Shown here piece after piece: positions 42,733-50,330 of a DNA stretch of 64,000 nt (position 1 is its first letter; each line of letters begins with the position of its first letter). Made by a program: the position numbers and the translations under genes. The DNA lies in NCBI GenBank assembly GCA_041402005.1, contig JAWKTB010000004.1, positions 62,001-126,000 of the forward strand. The letters run 5' to 3'. The notes beneath the pieces are model-generated. The model was not told where the DNA came from. It saw only the letters and a program-made list of their open reading frames with translations, and searched no databases. Source of the stretch: JAJRXR01 sp041402005. Lineage in GTDB: Bacteria > Planctomycetota > Phycisphaerae > Phycisphaerales > UBA1924.

Positions 42733-43755
42733 ATGATCCGACTCTGCGCCCTCCAGCATCGGCGGTCAAGGCCGCGAGCCCCCCGGGCCCTCGAGGCCAT
42801 GCTCGTATTCGGCGCCGCCGCGATCCTCGTCTCTGGCTGTGCATCAGGATCGGCGACCAGAAACCCGCCCACGGCGGGCTCCGAGCCCCTGGCTGTCCGC
42901 GAGGGGTCGGCGCCACGGGTTCCGGCCCTGGTCAACGGCGAGCCGATCGGGTGGGACGAGCTGCGTTCGACGCTCGCCGAGGCGGGCGGGGCGAACGCCG
43001 TCTCCGAGATCGCCCTCGAGCGCGTGCTGGAGCAGGAGATGGGGCGGCGCGGGCTGACGCTCGCGCCCGACGCCGTCGACAAGGAGCTTGAGTACCTGCT
43101 CGCCGAGATCGGCACGCCCGGCGCCGACGCGCGCACGATGCTCGACCAGGTTCGCGCCCAGCGTGGGCTCGGGGAGACCAGGTTCGCGCGCCTGCTCCGG
43201 CGCTCCGCGATGCTCCGCGCCCTGGCGCAAGAGACGGTCTCGGTCGAGACGCGGGAGGTCGACCTCGCCGAGCGGATCCGGTACGGCGAGCGACGACGCT
43301 CGCTCGTCATCGTCACGCCGACCGAGCGCGAGGCCTCCGACCTGCGCGGGCAGATCCTCACCGCCCAGGGCGACATCCGCGACGCCTTCATGGCGCGGGC
43401 CGCCGAGCACTCGATCGACGCCTCCGCCTCGCGGGGAGGCCAGCTCGGCGTCGTCAGCCCCGTCGACCCCGCCTACCCCGAGGCCCTGCGCGGCGCGATC
43501 GAGCGCACCCCGCCCGGCGGACTCACCCCCATCCTCGCCATCGACGCCGGCTTCGCGTTCGCGATGGTGACCGAGATCGTGCCCGGCGAGAACTCGCCCC
43601 CGGGTGAGCGCGACCGGATCGAGCGTGAGCTGCGCCGGCGCAAGGAGCGACTCGAGATGGACCGGATCGCGACGCGCCTGATGGACCAGGCGAAGATCAC
43701 GGTGCTCGACCGGGGGCTGTCGTGGTCGTGGGACGCGGCGCGGTCGCCGCAGTGA
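42733..43755 (+). CDS. SurA/PpiC-like lipoprotein
   Basis: 340 residues. Signal region with a basic stretch (QHRRSRPRAPRALEA) and hydrophobic core ending in lipobox ILVSGC (Cys about 36). The mature part starts PALVNGEPIGWDELRSTLAE, the typical opening of SurA/PrsA chaperone-isomerases, then a helical core (ALERVLEQEMGRRGLTLAPD) and a parvulin-like region (RRSLVIVTPTEREASDLRGQ, AAEHSIDASASRGGQLGVVS, RTPPGGLTPILAIDAGFAFA). It may fold envelope proteins. ATG 42733 gives the basic n-region; ATG 42799 is the alternative. The stop overlaps the next gene's GTG (GTGA). Confidence 0.8.
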   Translation: MIRLCALQHRRSRPRAPRALEAMLVFGAAAILVSGCASGSATRNPPTAGSEPLAVREGSAPRVPALVNGEPIGWDELRSTLAEAGGANAVSEIALERVLEQEMGRRGLTLAPDAVDKELEYLLAEIGTPGADARTMLDQVRAQRGLGETRFARLLRRSAMLRALAQETVSVETREVDLAERIRYGERRRSLVIVTPTEREASDLRGQILTAQGDIRDAFMARAAEHSIDASASRGGQLGVVSPVDPAYPEALRGAIERTPPGGLTPILAIDAGFAFAMVTEIVPGENSPPGERDRIERELRRRKERLEMDRIATRLMDQAKITVLDRGLSWSWDAARSPQ

Positions 43756-44651
43756 ACGATCCGCCCCCAGATCCCATTCCTCCATCCTCGCTCTCGCGAG
43801 CGTTGACGCTGGGCGCTGATCTCTCGATCTGGCAGGCGCTGTACGCACTGGGCATGACGGCGATGATGCACCAGCTCCTGGCGCTGGGCGCGTGGGCGTC
43901 GCCGGCGGTGTGTGTGGGAACCTTGCTGGGAGCCCATGGCATATTCCTCCTCGACCGCGTCAAGCCCCGGGCCTCGATGCTCGACCCCGCGGACGCCGCG
44001 AGCGCTCCTCGTCGCGACGCACTCATGCGCAAACACGGGCGCCTGCTCCGCGCCGTCGTGGTCTTCGACGTGCTCGTCGGCGCCATCGTGACCGGTGTGT
44101 GGGTCTCGTGGATCTCGGCGCTGGCGATCCCCGGGGGTGTCATCGGCGTGCTCGCCTACGCGGGACGCCCGCCGGGGACGCGGGGGATCGGACGTCTGAA
44201 AGACCTTCCGATCATCAAGAACCTGGGTGTGGCGGTCTCCCTGGTCGCCCTCGCCCTGGCGATGACGCTCCCGGCGATCGGGTGGTCGCTCGCCGACGCC
44301 TGGCCCCTCGCGCTCGGGGGCGTGCTGCTCGTCCTGGGCGACGCCATCCTGTGCGACCTCGACGACGAGGCGGCGGACGAAGCTTTCGGCGCCGAAACGC
44401 TCCCTGTCACGCTCGGGCGCGGGCCGACCATTGCGATCGCCACGCTCCTGATCGTCGCCGGCTCGGCGGGGCTCGCCCTGTTGGAGCGAGGCGGCGGCGC
44501 GGGAGAACGCCTGACGTGGGGCGTTGGGCCGTCGCTCAGTGCGGCGGCGATCGTCGCCTTCAGCCCCGGACGCGTCAAATCGCTCGTGGACGTGCGCCTG
44601 GCCGTGATCGCCGTGCTCGCCGGAGGAATCGGCGTAACGCTCGCGCTCTAA
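43752..44651 (+). CDS. UbiA-like polytopic membrane protein
   Basis: About 299 residues with eight or nine hydrophobic segments (for example LGVAVSLVALALAMTLPAI and LALGGVLLVLGDAIL). The motif ILCDLDDEAADEAFGAETLP corresponds to the second Asp-rich motif of UbiA prenyltransferases (D-x3-D). The first motif (usually NDxxD) appears as FLLDRVKPRAS, with only one Asp in place. It may be an active or diverged prenyltransferase, acting on a quinone, heme or lipid precursor. GTG at 43752 overlaps the upstream stop, so it is coupled to the SurA-like gene. It converges with, and overlaps by 4 bases, the carboxypeptidase gene. Confidence 0.68.
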   Translation: MNDPPPDPIPPSSLSRALTLGADLSIWQALYALGMTAMMHQLLALGAWASPAVCVGTLLGAHGIFLLDRVKPRASMLDPADAASAPRRDALMRKHGRLLRAVVVFDVLVGAIVTGVWVSWISALAIPGGVIGVLAYAGRPPGTRGIGRLKDLPIIKNLGVAVSLVALALAMTLPAIGWSLADAWPLALGGVLLVLGDAILCDLDDEAADEAFGAETLPVTLGRGPTIAIATLLIVAGSAGLALLERGGGAGERLTWGVGPSLSAAAIVAFSPGRVKSLVDVRLAVIAVLAGGIGVTLAL

Positions 44652-46099
44652 CGCCCCTCGCTGAACAGGGTAAGAAATGCGAGCGCGTCGTCGAAGGTGA
44701 ACACCGAGTTGTGGTCGAGGTCGGCGACCGGGTCACCCGCGGCGAACGCCAGCAGGAATGCGAACACGTCAAGGTACGTGTGGGCACAGTCCCGATCGAG
44801 GTCGGTCAGGTACGCCGGCCCCTCCGCGACATGCCTCGCCTCGACGAGAAGCCCCGCGGCCGTCTCCTGGGCGCCGGGAAGGATCGACGTCGCCGGCGGG
44901 TCGAACCCGGGCCCACGCTGCTCGATCAAGAAGCCCAGCGCCCCTGCCTCCACGTGGAACCAGTCCGTGGACCCGCCCGAGATCGGGTACAGGTGCGTCC
45001 GGATCGGGCCCACGTCGAAGACCTCTCCGTGGACGTCCAGGATCGCATCGGCCATCTCCTCGCCGAGAGCCTGGTACTCCGCCGCGTTTGGCGCCGAGCC
45101 GGGGCGCGTCCCCCACGGGTACAGCACCAGGTTCGCATAGCTATGCACGTCGACAAACCCACGGACCCGCGGCTCAGCCAGCACCGCGTCCCGCAGCGCC
45201 GCGGTCTCGAACGCGGAGAACGGCTCGGCGCCGCGGAAGGTGTCCGACTGCGGGTCGTTGCTCGAGCCGTTCAGGCCCCAGTCCACCGAGTAGTTCCGGT
45301 TCAGGTCCGTCCCACGACGGGCGGTCCCCTGGTACCAGTCCGGGTGCGGCCCCCGGTTCTTGCGCCACATCCGGTTCGCCTCCCAGGTGAACGCGTACCC
45401 GTCCGGGTTCAGCACCGGCACGATCAGGAAGTCCAGCGAGTCCACCAAGGCAGTGAGGTCCGCATCCGATCCGTGCCCGTCGATCAGCAGCTCGGTCAGG
45501 TACATCACGCTCATCGTCGTGATCCATTCGCGGGCGTGCGTCGTGCCGACGACGACGAACACGGGCTTGCACGCCTGGGACGACGAGGAGACGTGGATCG
45601 CCCAGATCGGGCGCCCTTCGTGGGACGTGCCGATGACCGAGCGGCTGACCAGGTCCGGGCGGCGCGCGATCAACTCGTCGATTCGGGCGTCGATCTCGGG
45701 CGCCGGTTTGTAGTCCTCGTACCACCCCGCCTCGCCGCGTGCAAAGCGCTCCAAGCTGTCGCGGACTCGTGCAGATTCGGCGTCGAGCGCGGGCTGCACG
45801 TCGTCGAGCACCACCTTGTACACGAGCCCAAGTCCGTCGAGCACCACCATCCGTCCCGGCGGAACGAGCACGTCCACACCCGACGCCGACGCCTCGCACG
45901 ACATCATCAGGATGCCGGCCGCGTCGAGCGATGCAAGATCGCGAGCGTCGGGCCGCTCGACCCGGACGAGCGCATGCCCGTCATACCGGACGCCCTCACC
46001 CTCGCGGGCGAGGGGCTGGGCGGTCACGCCCGACGCGCCGAGTGCGAGAACGCCAATCGCAAACACCGCCCGCACGTGCATCGTCCCCGTCTTCAGCAT
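44648..46099 (-). CDS. Secreted M14 zinc carboxypeptidase with C-terminal dockerin-like tail
   Basis: 483 residues. Sec signal peptide (AVFAIGVLALGASGVTA, about 9-25). The peptidase domain has the zinc motif THAREW (HxxE), substrate-binding DLNRNY, the third zinc His in DVHSYANLV, and catalytic Glu in FLIEQRG. The last 50 residues, DLDRDCAHTYLDVFAFLLAF then ADLDHNSVFTFDDALAFLTL, are two dockerin-like Asp/Phe repeats, a tail common on exported proteins of Phycisphaerae. It should trim C-terminal residues from peptides outside the inner membrane and may be a T2SS substrate. ATG 46099 keeps a Lys in the n-region; ATG 46081 is possible. Confidence 0.92.
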   Translation of the reverse strand: MLKTGTMHVRAVFAIGVLALGASGVTAQPLAREGEGVRYDGHALVRVERPDARDLASLDAAGILMMSCEASASGVDVLVPPGRMVVLDGLGLVYKVVLDDVQPALDAESARVRDSLERFARGEAGWYEDYKPAPEIDARIDELIARRPDLVSRSVIGTSHEGRPIWAIHVSSSSQACKPVFVVVGTTHAREWITTMSVMYLTELLIDGHGSDADLTALVDSLDFLIVPVLNPDGYAFTWEANRMWRKNRGPHPDWYQGTARRGTDLNRNYSVDWGLNGSSNDPQSDTFRGAEPFSAFETAALRDAVLAEPRVRGFVDVHSYANLVLYPWGTRPGSAPNAAEYQALGEEMADAILDVHGEVFDVGPIRTHLYPISGGSTDWFHVEAGALGFLIEQRGPGFDPPATSILPGAQETAAGLLVEARHVAEGPAYLTDLDRDCAHTYLDVFAFLLAFAAGDPVADLDHNSVFTFDDALAFLTLFSEGR

Positions 46100-46154
46100 G
46101 GTGATCGAGTCTATCAGGCGCCCCCCGACGCCCAAACCCATCGCGGGGAAGGCC

Positions 46155-47765
46155 TCAGCGGGCGATCTCGATCGCCCGCGTCTCGCGCAGCACTGTCACG
46201 CGGATCTCGCCCGGGAAAGTCATCTCGTCGGCAACCCGCTTGGCGATCTCGTGCGCGATCAGGTAGGCCTCGTCGTCGGAGACCCTGTTCGCGTCGATCA
46301 TCACGCGGACCTCGCGCCCCGCCTGGATCGCGTACGCCTCGGTCACGCCCGGTTGGGACAAGGCGATGTCCTGCAGGTCGTTGAGACGCTGGACGTAGCG
46401 CTCCATCGACTCGCGCCGGGCGCCGGGCCTGGCGGAGCTGACGGCATCAGCCGCCATCACGATCGGCGTGTACCACGTCGTGGACGGGATGTCCGCGTGG
46501 TGCCCGCCAATGGCGTTGAGGACGGCTTCCTCTTTCTCGCCGTACTGGCGGGCGAACTCCATCCCGATCTTCGGGTGCCCGCCCTCCATCTCGTGGTCCA
46601 TCGCCTTGCCGATATCGTGCAGGAACCCGCAACGGCGCGCGAGGCGCCCATCGAGCCCGAGCTGCTCGGCGATGATCTGGCTCATGTACGCGACCTCGAT
46701 CGAATGCCGTAGCACGTTCTGGGCGTAGCTCGTCCGGTAGCTCAGCTTGCCCATCGCCTCGATGACCTTGGGGTGGAAGCCCTTGAGGTTCACCTCGAGG
46801 GCCGCGTCCTTGCCCGCCTTGATCACCTTCTCCTCGATCTCGCCCCGGACCTTCTCGACGACCTCCTCGATCCGCGTCGGGTGCAGGCGCCCGTCGGCGA
46901 CCAGCCGTTGCAGCGACTCGACCGCCACCGCCTGACGCACCTTGTCGAAGCACGAGACGACGATCACCCCCGGCGTGTCGTCCACGATGATGTCCACACC
47001 CGTCGCCTTCTCGATCGCGCGGATGTTCCGACCCTCGCGACCGATGATCCGCCCCTTCATGTCGTCGGAGGGGATCTCGACGGTGCGGACCGTGGACTCG
47101 CTGGTCGTCTCGGTCGCGTACCGCTGGATGGCCTGCAAGACGATCTCGTTGGCCCGCTCTCGGGCGCCCTCCTCGGCCTCGTCGATGATCTTGCGCGTCA
47201 GCTTGGCGACGTCCCCCCGACACGAATCCTCGACCCGTTGGAGCAGCATCTCCCTGGCCGCCTCTCTCGTCAGGTCCGCGACCTGGTGCAGCTTCTCGGT
47301 CTGCTGCTCGACGAGGCGTTCGACCTCCTGCTCGCGCCCGCCCAGCCGCTCCTCGCGGTGATCGAGCGCCGTGCTCCGCTTGGCGCTCGCCTCCTCGCGC
47401 TCGGCGAGTGAGCCCTCCTTGCGGTCCATCAGGTCCTCGCGCTTGGTCAGACGCCGATCCCGCTCGCGCAGCTCGTCTCGGGTCGCCTCGGCCTCCTTCT
47501 CGAAGGCCTCCTTGCGCTCGAGCGCCAGCTTCTCGGCCTCCAGGCGGGCCTTCTCCCGGATCGTCTCGGCCTCTTCGTTGGCCCGACGACGCAGACGCTC
47601 CCCCTCGGCCTTCGCGTCCGTGACGCCCTTCATCGCGAGCAGTCGCAGCAGCAAGAACCCGCCCGCGATCCCGGCGGCGAGGGCGCCCAGCGCGATCAGC
47701 ACGACATATGCCGTGCCAACCTGGCCCAAGATGAGGATTGAGTCCGCCTCCACGCCGCTCCCCAT
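46155..47765 (-). CDS. rny: Ribonuclease Y
   Basis: 536 residues, normal for RNase Y. An N-terminal membrane helix (VVLIALGALAAGIAGGFLLL, about 21-40) is followed by a long Glu/Arg coiled coil (about 50-180). A KH domain comes next with GRIIGREGRNIRAIEKATGV (about 237-256), and the HD phosphohydrolase domain carries RCGFLHDIGKAMDHEMEGGH (about 380-400). It is an endonuclease that starts mRNA decay at the membrane. The gene has a long upstream region with a good promoter and three strong hairpins. It lies 55 bases before the carboxypeptidase gene on the same strand. Confidence 0.97.
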   Translation of the reverse strand: MGSGVEADSILILGQVGTAYVVLIALGALAAGIAGGFLLLRLLAMKGVTDAKAEGERLRRRANEEAETIREKARLEAEKLALERKEAFEKEAEATRDELRERDRRLTKREDLMDRKEGSLAEREEASAKRSTALDHREERLGGREQEVERLVEQQTEKLHQVADLTREAAREMLLQRVEDSCRGDVAKLTRKIIDEAEEGARERANEIVLQAIQRYATETTSESTVRTVEIPSDDMKGRIIGREGRNIRAIEKATGVDIIVDDTPGVIVVSCFDKVRQAVAVESLQRLVADGRLHPTRIEEVVEKVRGEIEEKVIKAGKDAALEVNLKGFHPKVIEAMGKLSYRTSYAQNVLRHSIEVAYMSQIIAEQLGLDGRLARRCGFLHDIGKAMDHEMEGGHPKIGMEFARQYGEKEEAVLNAIGGHHADIPSTTWYTPIVMAADAVSSARPGARRESMERYVQRLNDLQDIALSQPGVTEAYAIQAGREVRVMIDANRVSDDEAYLIAHEIAKRVADEMTFPGEIRVTVLRETRAIEIAR

Positions 47766-48126
47766 TCAGACAGGCAAGGGGGCGCATGGGCCGCGTTCCA
47801 GCCGCGGCGCGGGAGTGACGAGTCGGAACGAGACCACCAGAATCGGGGCTAGGCTCGAGGACGCTCCCCGCGGTCGGCGACGTGCCGGGCGGATCCGCTG
47901 CGTCGTTGTCCAGAAACCCTGTTCATGTGTCCGTCGTTTCCGAAGGCGTTGCCCGCCCGACTCTTGCGTCCGGCGGGCGCTGTCCCGCTCGCCACCTCCC
48001 TGCTTCGAGGGAGGGGCGGGGTGCTTGCTCGTCAATCCGCGATGCGACCCTTGCCCATCGCGCCTGTCCTGTCATGCCCGAGTGAGCTCTCGCGAACACT
48101 CGGGCTCTGTACGCACTACTGACAGG
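47766..48126 (-). promoter_or_regulatory. Long structured leader of rny (candidate regulatory 5' UTR or small RNA)
   Basis: No credible gene lies between rny and the plus-strand gene at 48,323. Reading toward rny, three strong stems occur in order. The first, CACTCGGGC paired with GCCCGAGTG, spans 48,076-48,105. The second, CCTCCCT with AGGGAGG, spans 47,995-48,014. The third, GCCCGCC, a mismatch, GAC/GTC and GGCGGGC, spans 47,951-47,978. With the promoter at 48,127-48,155 the rny mRNA would have a leader of about 355 bases. I could not match it to 6S RNA, RNase P RNA, tmRNA or SRP RNA. A short open frame ending at 47,766 looks non-coding (basic, low-complexity, poor codon use). Confidence 0.45.
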
Positions 48127-48155
48127 ATCTTATCACCCCCAGACCTCCCCGCCAA
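48127..48155 (-). promoter_or_regulatory. Sigma-70-like promoter for rny, with a palindrome over the -10
   Basis: On the minus strand TTGGCG (48,150-48,155) and TAAGAT (48,127-48,132) are separated by exactly 17 bases, a textbook spacing. The -10 is embedded in TGATAAGATCCTGTCA (48,120-48,135), a 16-base imperfect palindrome with six of eight symmetric pairs, which could be an operator. Confidence 0.55.
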
Positions 48156-48322
48156 TCCCGGAGACCCCCCGCCCCCCTCCCCAGGCCCCGCACAAGCTGG
48201 CGCCTTCCGAGCGATCCCGGTCAGGCCGGTAGGGTTCTCGGTCGATAGTGGAATCGGGGGCCGCCAGGCGCGGCCCGAGTTCCGATCAGATAGCGAACAC
48301 ACACGAGCACGGACTACACGCC

Positions 48323-49234
48323 ATGACGACAACGAACCCCAGGCGATCGCTGACCCGGACCCTCGCCCTCGTCGCCCTGTCGGGCGCCCTGGTCGTGACA
48401 GGCGCCGAGCTGGGCGGGTGCAAGCACAAGCTGGGCAGCCGCCTCGGGCAGCGCCTCGGCAAGGGAGGCGTCCGCGCCCGCCTCGTCGCCAACAACCGAG
48501 CCACCATGATCGCGATCGACGGCGAGCCGGTCGTCTCCGGGCGGTTCACCGCCATGGACGTCGAGAACCAGAACGGCTCCATCACGATCATCTGCTCCGA
48601 CCGCTACACCGAGGCCTCCATTCAGGCCCGGATGCCCAAGAACGACCGCGAAGAGGTCGAGTCCTGGGGCCTCGACTCCACGGACAAGGACAACTGGGTC
48701 ATCGCCGAGCATGACTCGGGCCCGGACCGCTCCATCCTCCGGGTCACGACGCTCAACGCCCCCCTCGAGAACGGCTTCCAGCCCCGGATCGACCTGATCA
48801 TCAAGACCCCCGTCTGCGACGGCCTGCTCGTCCGCAACGCGGGTGGCTCGGTGGACGTCACGGGCGTGCGCGGCGCCATCACGATCGAGAGCGGGTACGC
48901 CGGCGGCGAGGGTGGACGCGTCGAGGTCCGCACCGCCGAGCCCATCATCGAGCCCGTCCGCATCACGTCCTCGGTCGGTCCGGTCTATCTCGTCGTCCCG
49001 CCCGAGTCGAAGGGGACGATCGACATCGAGAGCGACGGTGGGATGGCCGTCTTCAACACCTCCTTCGGGCGCGTCGTCAACGTCGAGCCCACCCAGAACC
49101 GCTGGACGGGCGTCTGGAACGACGGCGAGAACATGATCCAGCTCTACGCCGGGCACGCCGACGCCCGGATGCTGGTCGTCGAGCGCCCGATCACCTACTC
49201 GACCGGCGCCCAGTACTCGTCGGTCTTCGACTAA
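48323..49234 (+). CDS. Adhesin-like lipoprotein (DUF4097-like)
   Basis: 303 residues. Signal peptide with a hydrophobic core (LALVALSGALVVTGA) and lipobox ELGGC. The mature part has short beta-strand turns, FTAMDVENQNGSITIICSD, VRNAGGSVDVTGVRGAITI, VEVRTAEPIIEPVRITSSVG and KGTIDIESDGGMAVFNTSFG, in the pattern of DUF4097 putative adhesins, which form a beta-solenoid. It probably sits on an envelope membrane. ATG 48323 is preceded by a weak ribosome site; upstream in-frame codons are not family-like. It ends just before a strong terminator. Function unknown. Confidence 0.75.
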   Translation: MTTTNPRRSLTRTLALVALSGALVVTGAELGGCKHKLGSRLGQRLGKGGVRARLVANNRATMIAIDGEPVVSGRFTAMDVENQNGSITIICSDRYTEASIQARMPKNDREEVESWGLDSTDKDNWVIAEHDSGPDRSILRVTTLNAPLENGFQPRIDLIIKTPVCDGLLVRNAGGSVDVTGVRGAITIESGYAGGEGGRVEVRTAEPIIEPVRITSSVGPVYLVVPPESKGTIDIESDGGMAVFNTSFGRVVNVEPTQNRWTGVWNDGENMIQLYAGHADARMLVVERPITYSTGAQYSSVFD

Positions 49235-49262
49235 GGCGTGAGCGACAGCGTGCAGACCCCCT

Positions 49263-49297
49263 CGGGCAGATGCATCAGCATCTGCCCGTTTTCATTT
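49263..49297 (+). terminator. Strong intrinsic terminator
   Basis: A perfect 11-bp stem CGGGCAGATGC/GCATCTGCCCG (49,263-49,273 with 49,278-49,288), an ATCA loop, then TTTTCATTT. It ends the lipoprotein transcript 29 bases after its stop, between convergent genes. The opposite strand has no T-run, so it acts mainly on the plus strand. Confidence 0.85.
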
Positions 49298-49345
49298 GCG
49301 GGTCAGGGGTATTGGGGTGTATCTGGGCCCGCTCGAGTTGCGAAC

Positions 49346-50188
49346 TCACGCGGCCTTGCGCCGCTGCGTGAGCTCGAAGTACCGCTTGATCTGGTCGAGG
49401 ACGAAGGCCTTGTGCTCCGCGTGGTGCTGGAACTCGAAGGCCATGCCGGCGTAGACGTTCTGGGCGCTGTCGAGGTGTGAGTGCGCCAGACGGGCGGTGA
49501 CCGCGAGCGGCGCGGGCAGCACCGGGCGGAGATCCATCCGGAGCCAGAAGTACCGGCGACCGTCGAGGGCCGGGGCGTGGTCCTTGCTGAAGCGCAGGCC
49601 CGCGCCGCCGCCGCCGATGTTGGCCAGCTCGCCCATGAATCGCTGCCCGACGTCGGGCAGGAGCGGGGCCTCGTCCACGCCCCAGTCGCCCCGCCCCAGG
49701 ATGTCGTCGTCCTGGAGGTCGAGGAGTTGGGTGCGGCAGGCGATCTCGGCCGCCCGCGCGGTCGCGGGGTCCAGCAGCGCCCAGCACTCGACCGGCGGGA
49801 GCGTCACCGACGCGGTCCGGATTCGATCGAAGGAGCGGCGCATGCACCGCTCGACCCCCTGCGGGGCGGCGATCTCCAACGTCGGCGACCCGCCCGAGCC
49901 CTCGCTGATCGCGAGGATCTCCGTGTGGAACATCCAGCGGTTCTGGCCGACGGCCATGATCCCGATGAGCTTCGATCCGCGTTTGACGGGGAACGGAACG
50001 CCCAGGGCGCCCGGGTGCTCGACCTTGAGGCTGTTGGGCCCGATCTCGAGGAGGCGGACCCGCCAGACGAGGTCGCCGCCGGGAGCGTCGGGACCCCGGT
50101 CGAGCGTCAGCTCGAGGCCGCCGCCGCGTTGGTGGATCTTCTCGAGGCTTTCGCGCCACCGCTGGGTTCGCGATCGGCTGGCGGGCAT
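49346..50188 (-). CDS. PilZ/YcgR-like protein
   Basis: 280 residues, soluble. The N-terminal half (SLKVEHPGALGVPFPVKRGS, KLIGIMAVGQNRWMFHTEIL) matches the flagellar-brake/YcgR-type first domain. The second half begins ERCMRRSFDRIRTASVTLPP, which resembles the PilZ R-x3-R start, and continues GELANIGGGGAGLRFSKDHA in place of the D/N-x-S-x2-G element, then RRYFWLRMDLRPVLPAPLAV. If functional it would bind cyclic di-GMP; the second motif is weak, so binding is uncertain. ATG 50188 is chosen over longer in-frame starts because upstream codons look non-coding. An HD-GYP phosphodiesterase lies 6 kb away. Confidence 0.7.
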   Translation of the reverse strand: MPASRSRTQRWRESLEKIHQRGGGLELTLDRGPDAPGGDLVWRVRLLEIGPNSLKVEHPGALGVPFPVKRGSKLIGIMAVGQNRWMFHTEILAISEGSGGSPTLEIAAPQGVERCMRRSFDRIRTASVTLPPVECWALLDPATARAAEIACRTQLLDLQDDDILGRGDWGVDEAPLLPDVGQRFMGELANIGGGGAGLRFSKDHAPALDGRRYFWLRMDLRPVLPAPLAVTARLAHSHLDSAQNVYAGMAFEFQHHAEHKAFVLDQIKRYFELTQRRKAA

Positions 50189-50330
50189 GGGTCGGCGCTC
50201 CAGTCTGGGGAATTCCAGAGGGGACGATCGAACCATCGCCGTGGCGCATTGAGGGCGCCGCGAGATTGCGGGCCTGGACGGAGCGAGCCGGTGTGGGTTG
50301 CGCGTCGGACGCACGGTTCTCGGACCGTGA

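Noticed and set aside
47766..48035. Small minus-strand frame of 89 codons ending next to the rny start
   Set aside because: Basic, low-complexity product, no third-position GC bias, no ribosome site; better explained as the rny leader.
50189..50330. CACGGT/ACCGTG hairpin after the transglutaminase gene as a terminator
   Set aside because: No T-run follows on the minus strand; it is a 6-bp stem likely to occur by chance in GC-rich DNA.
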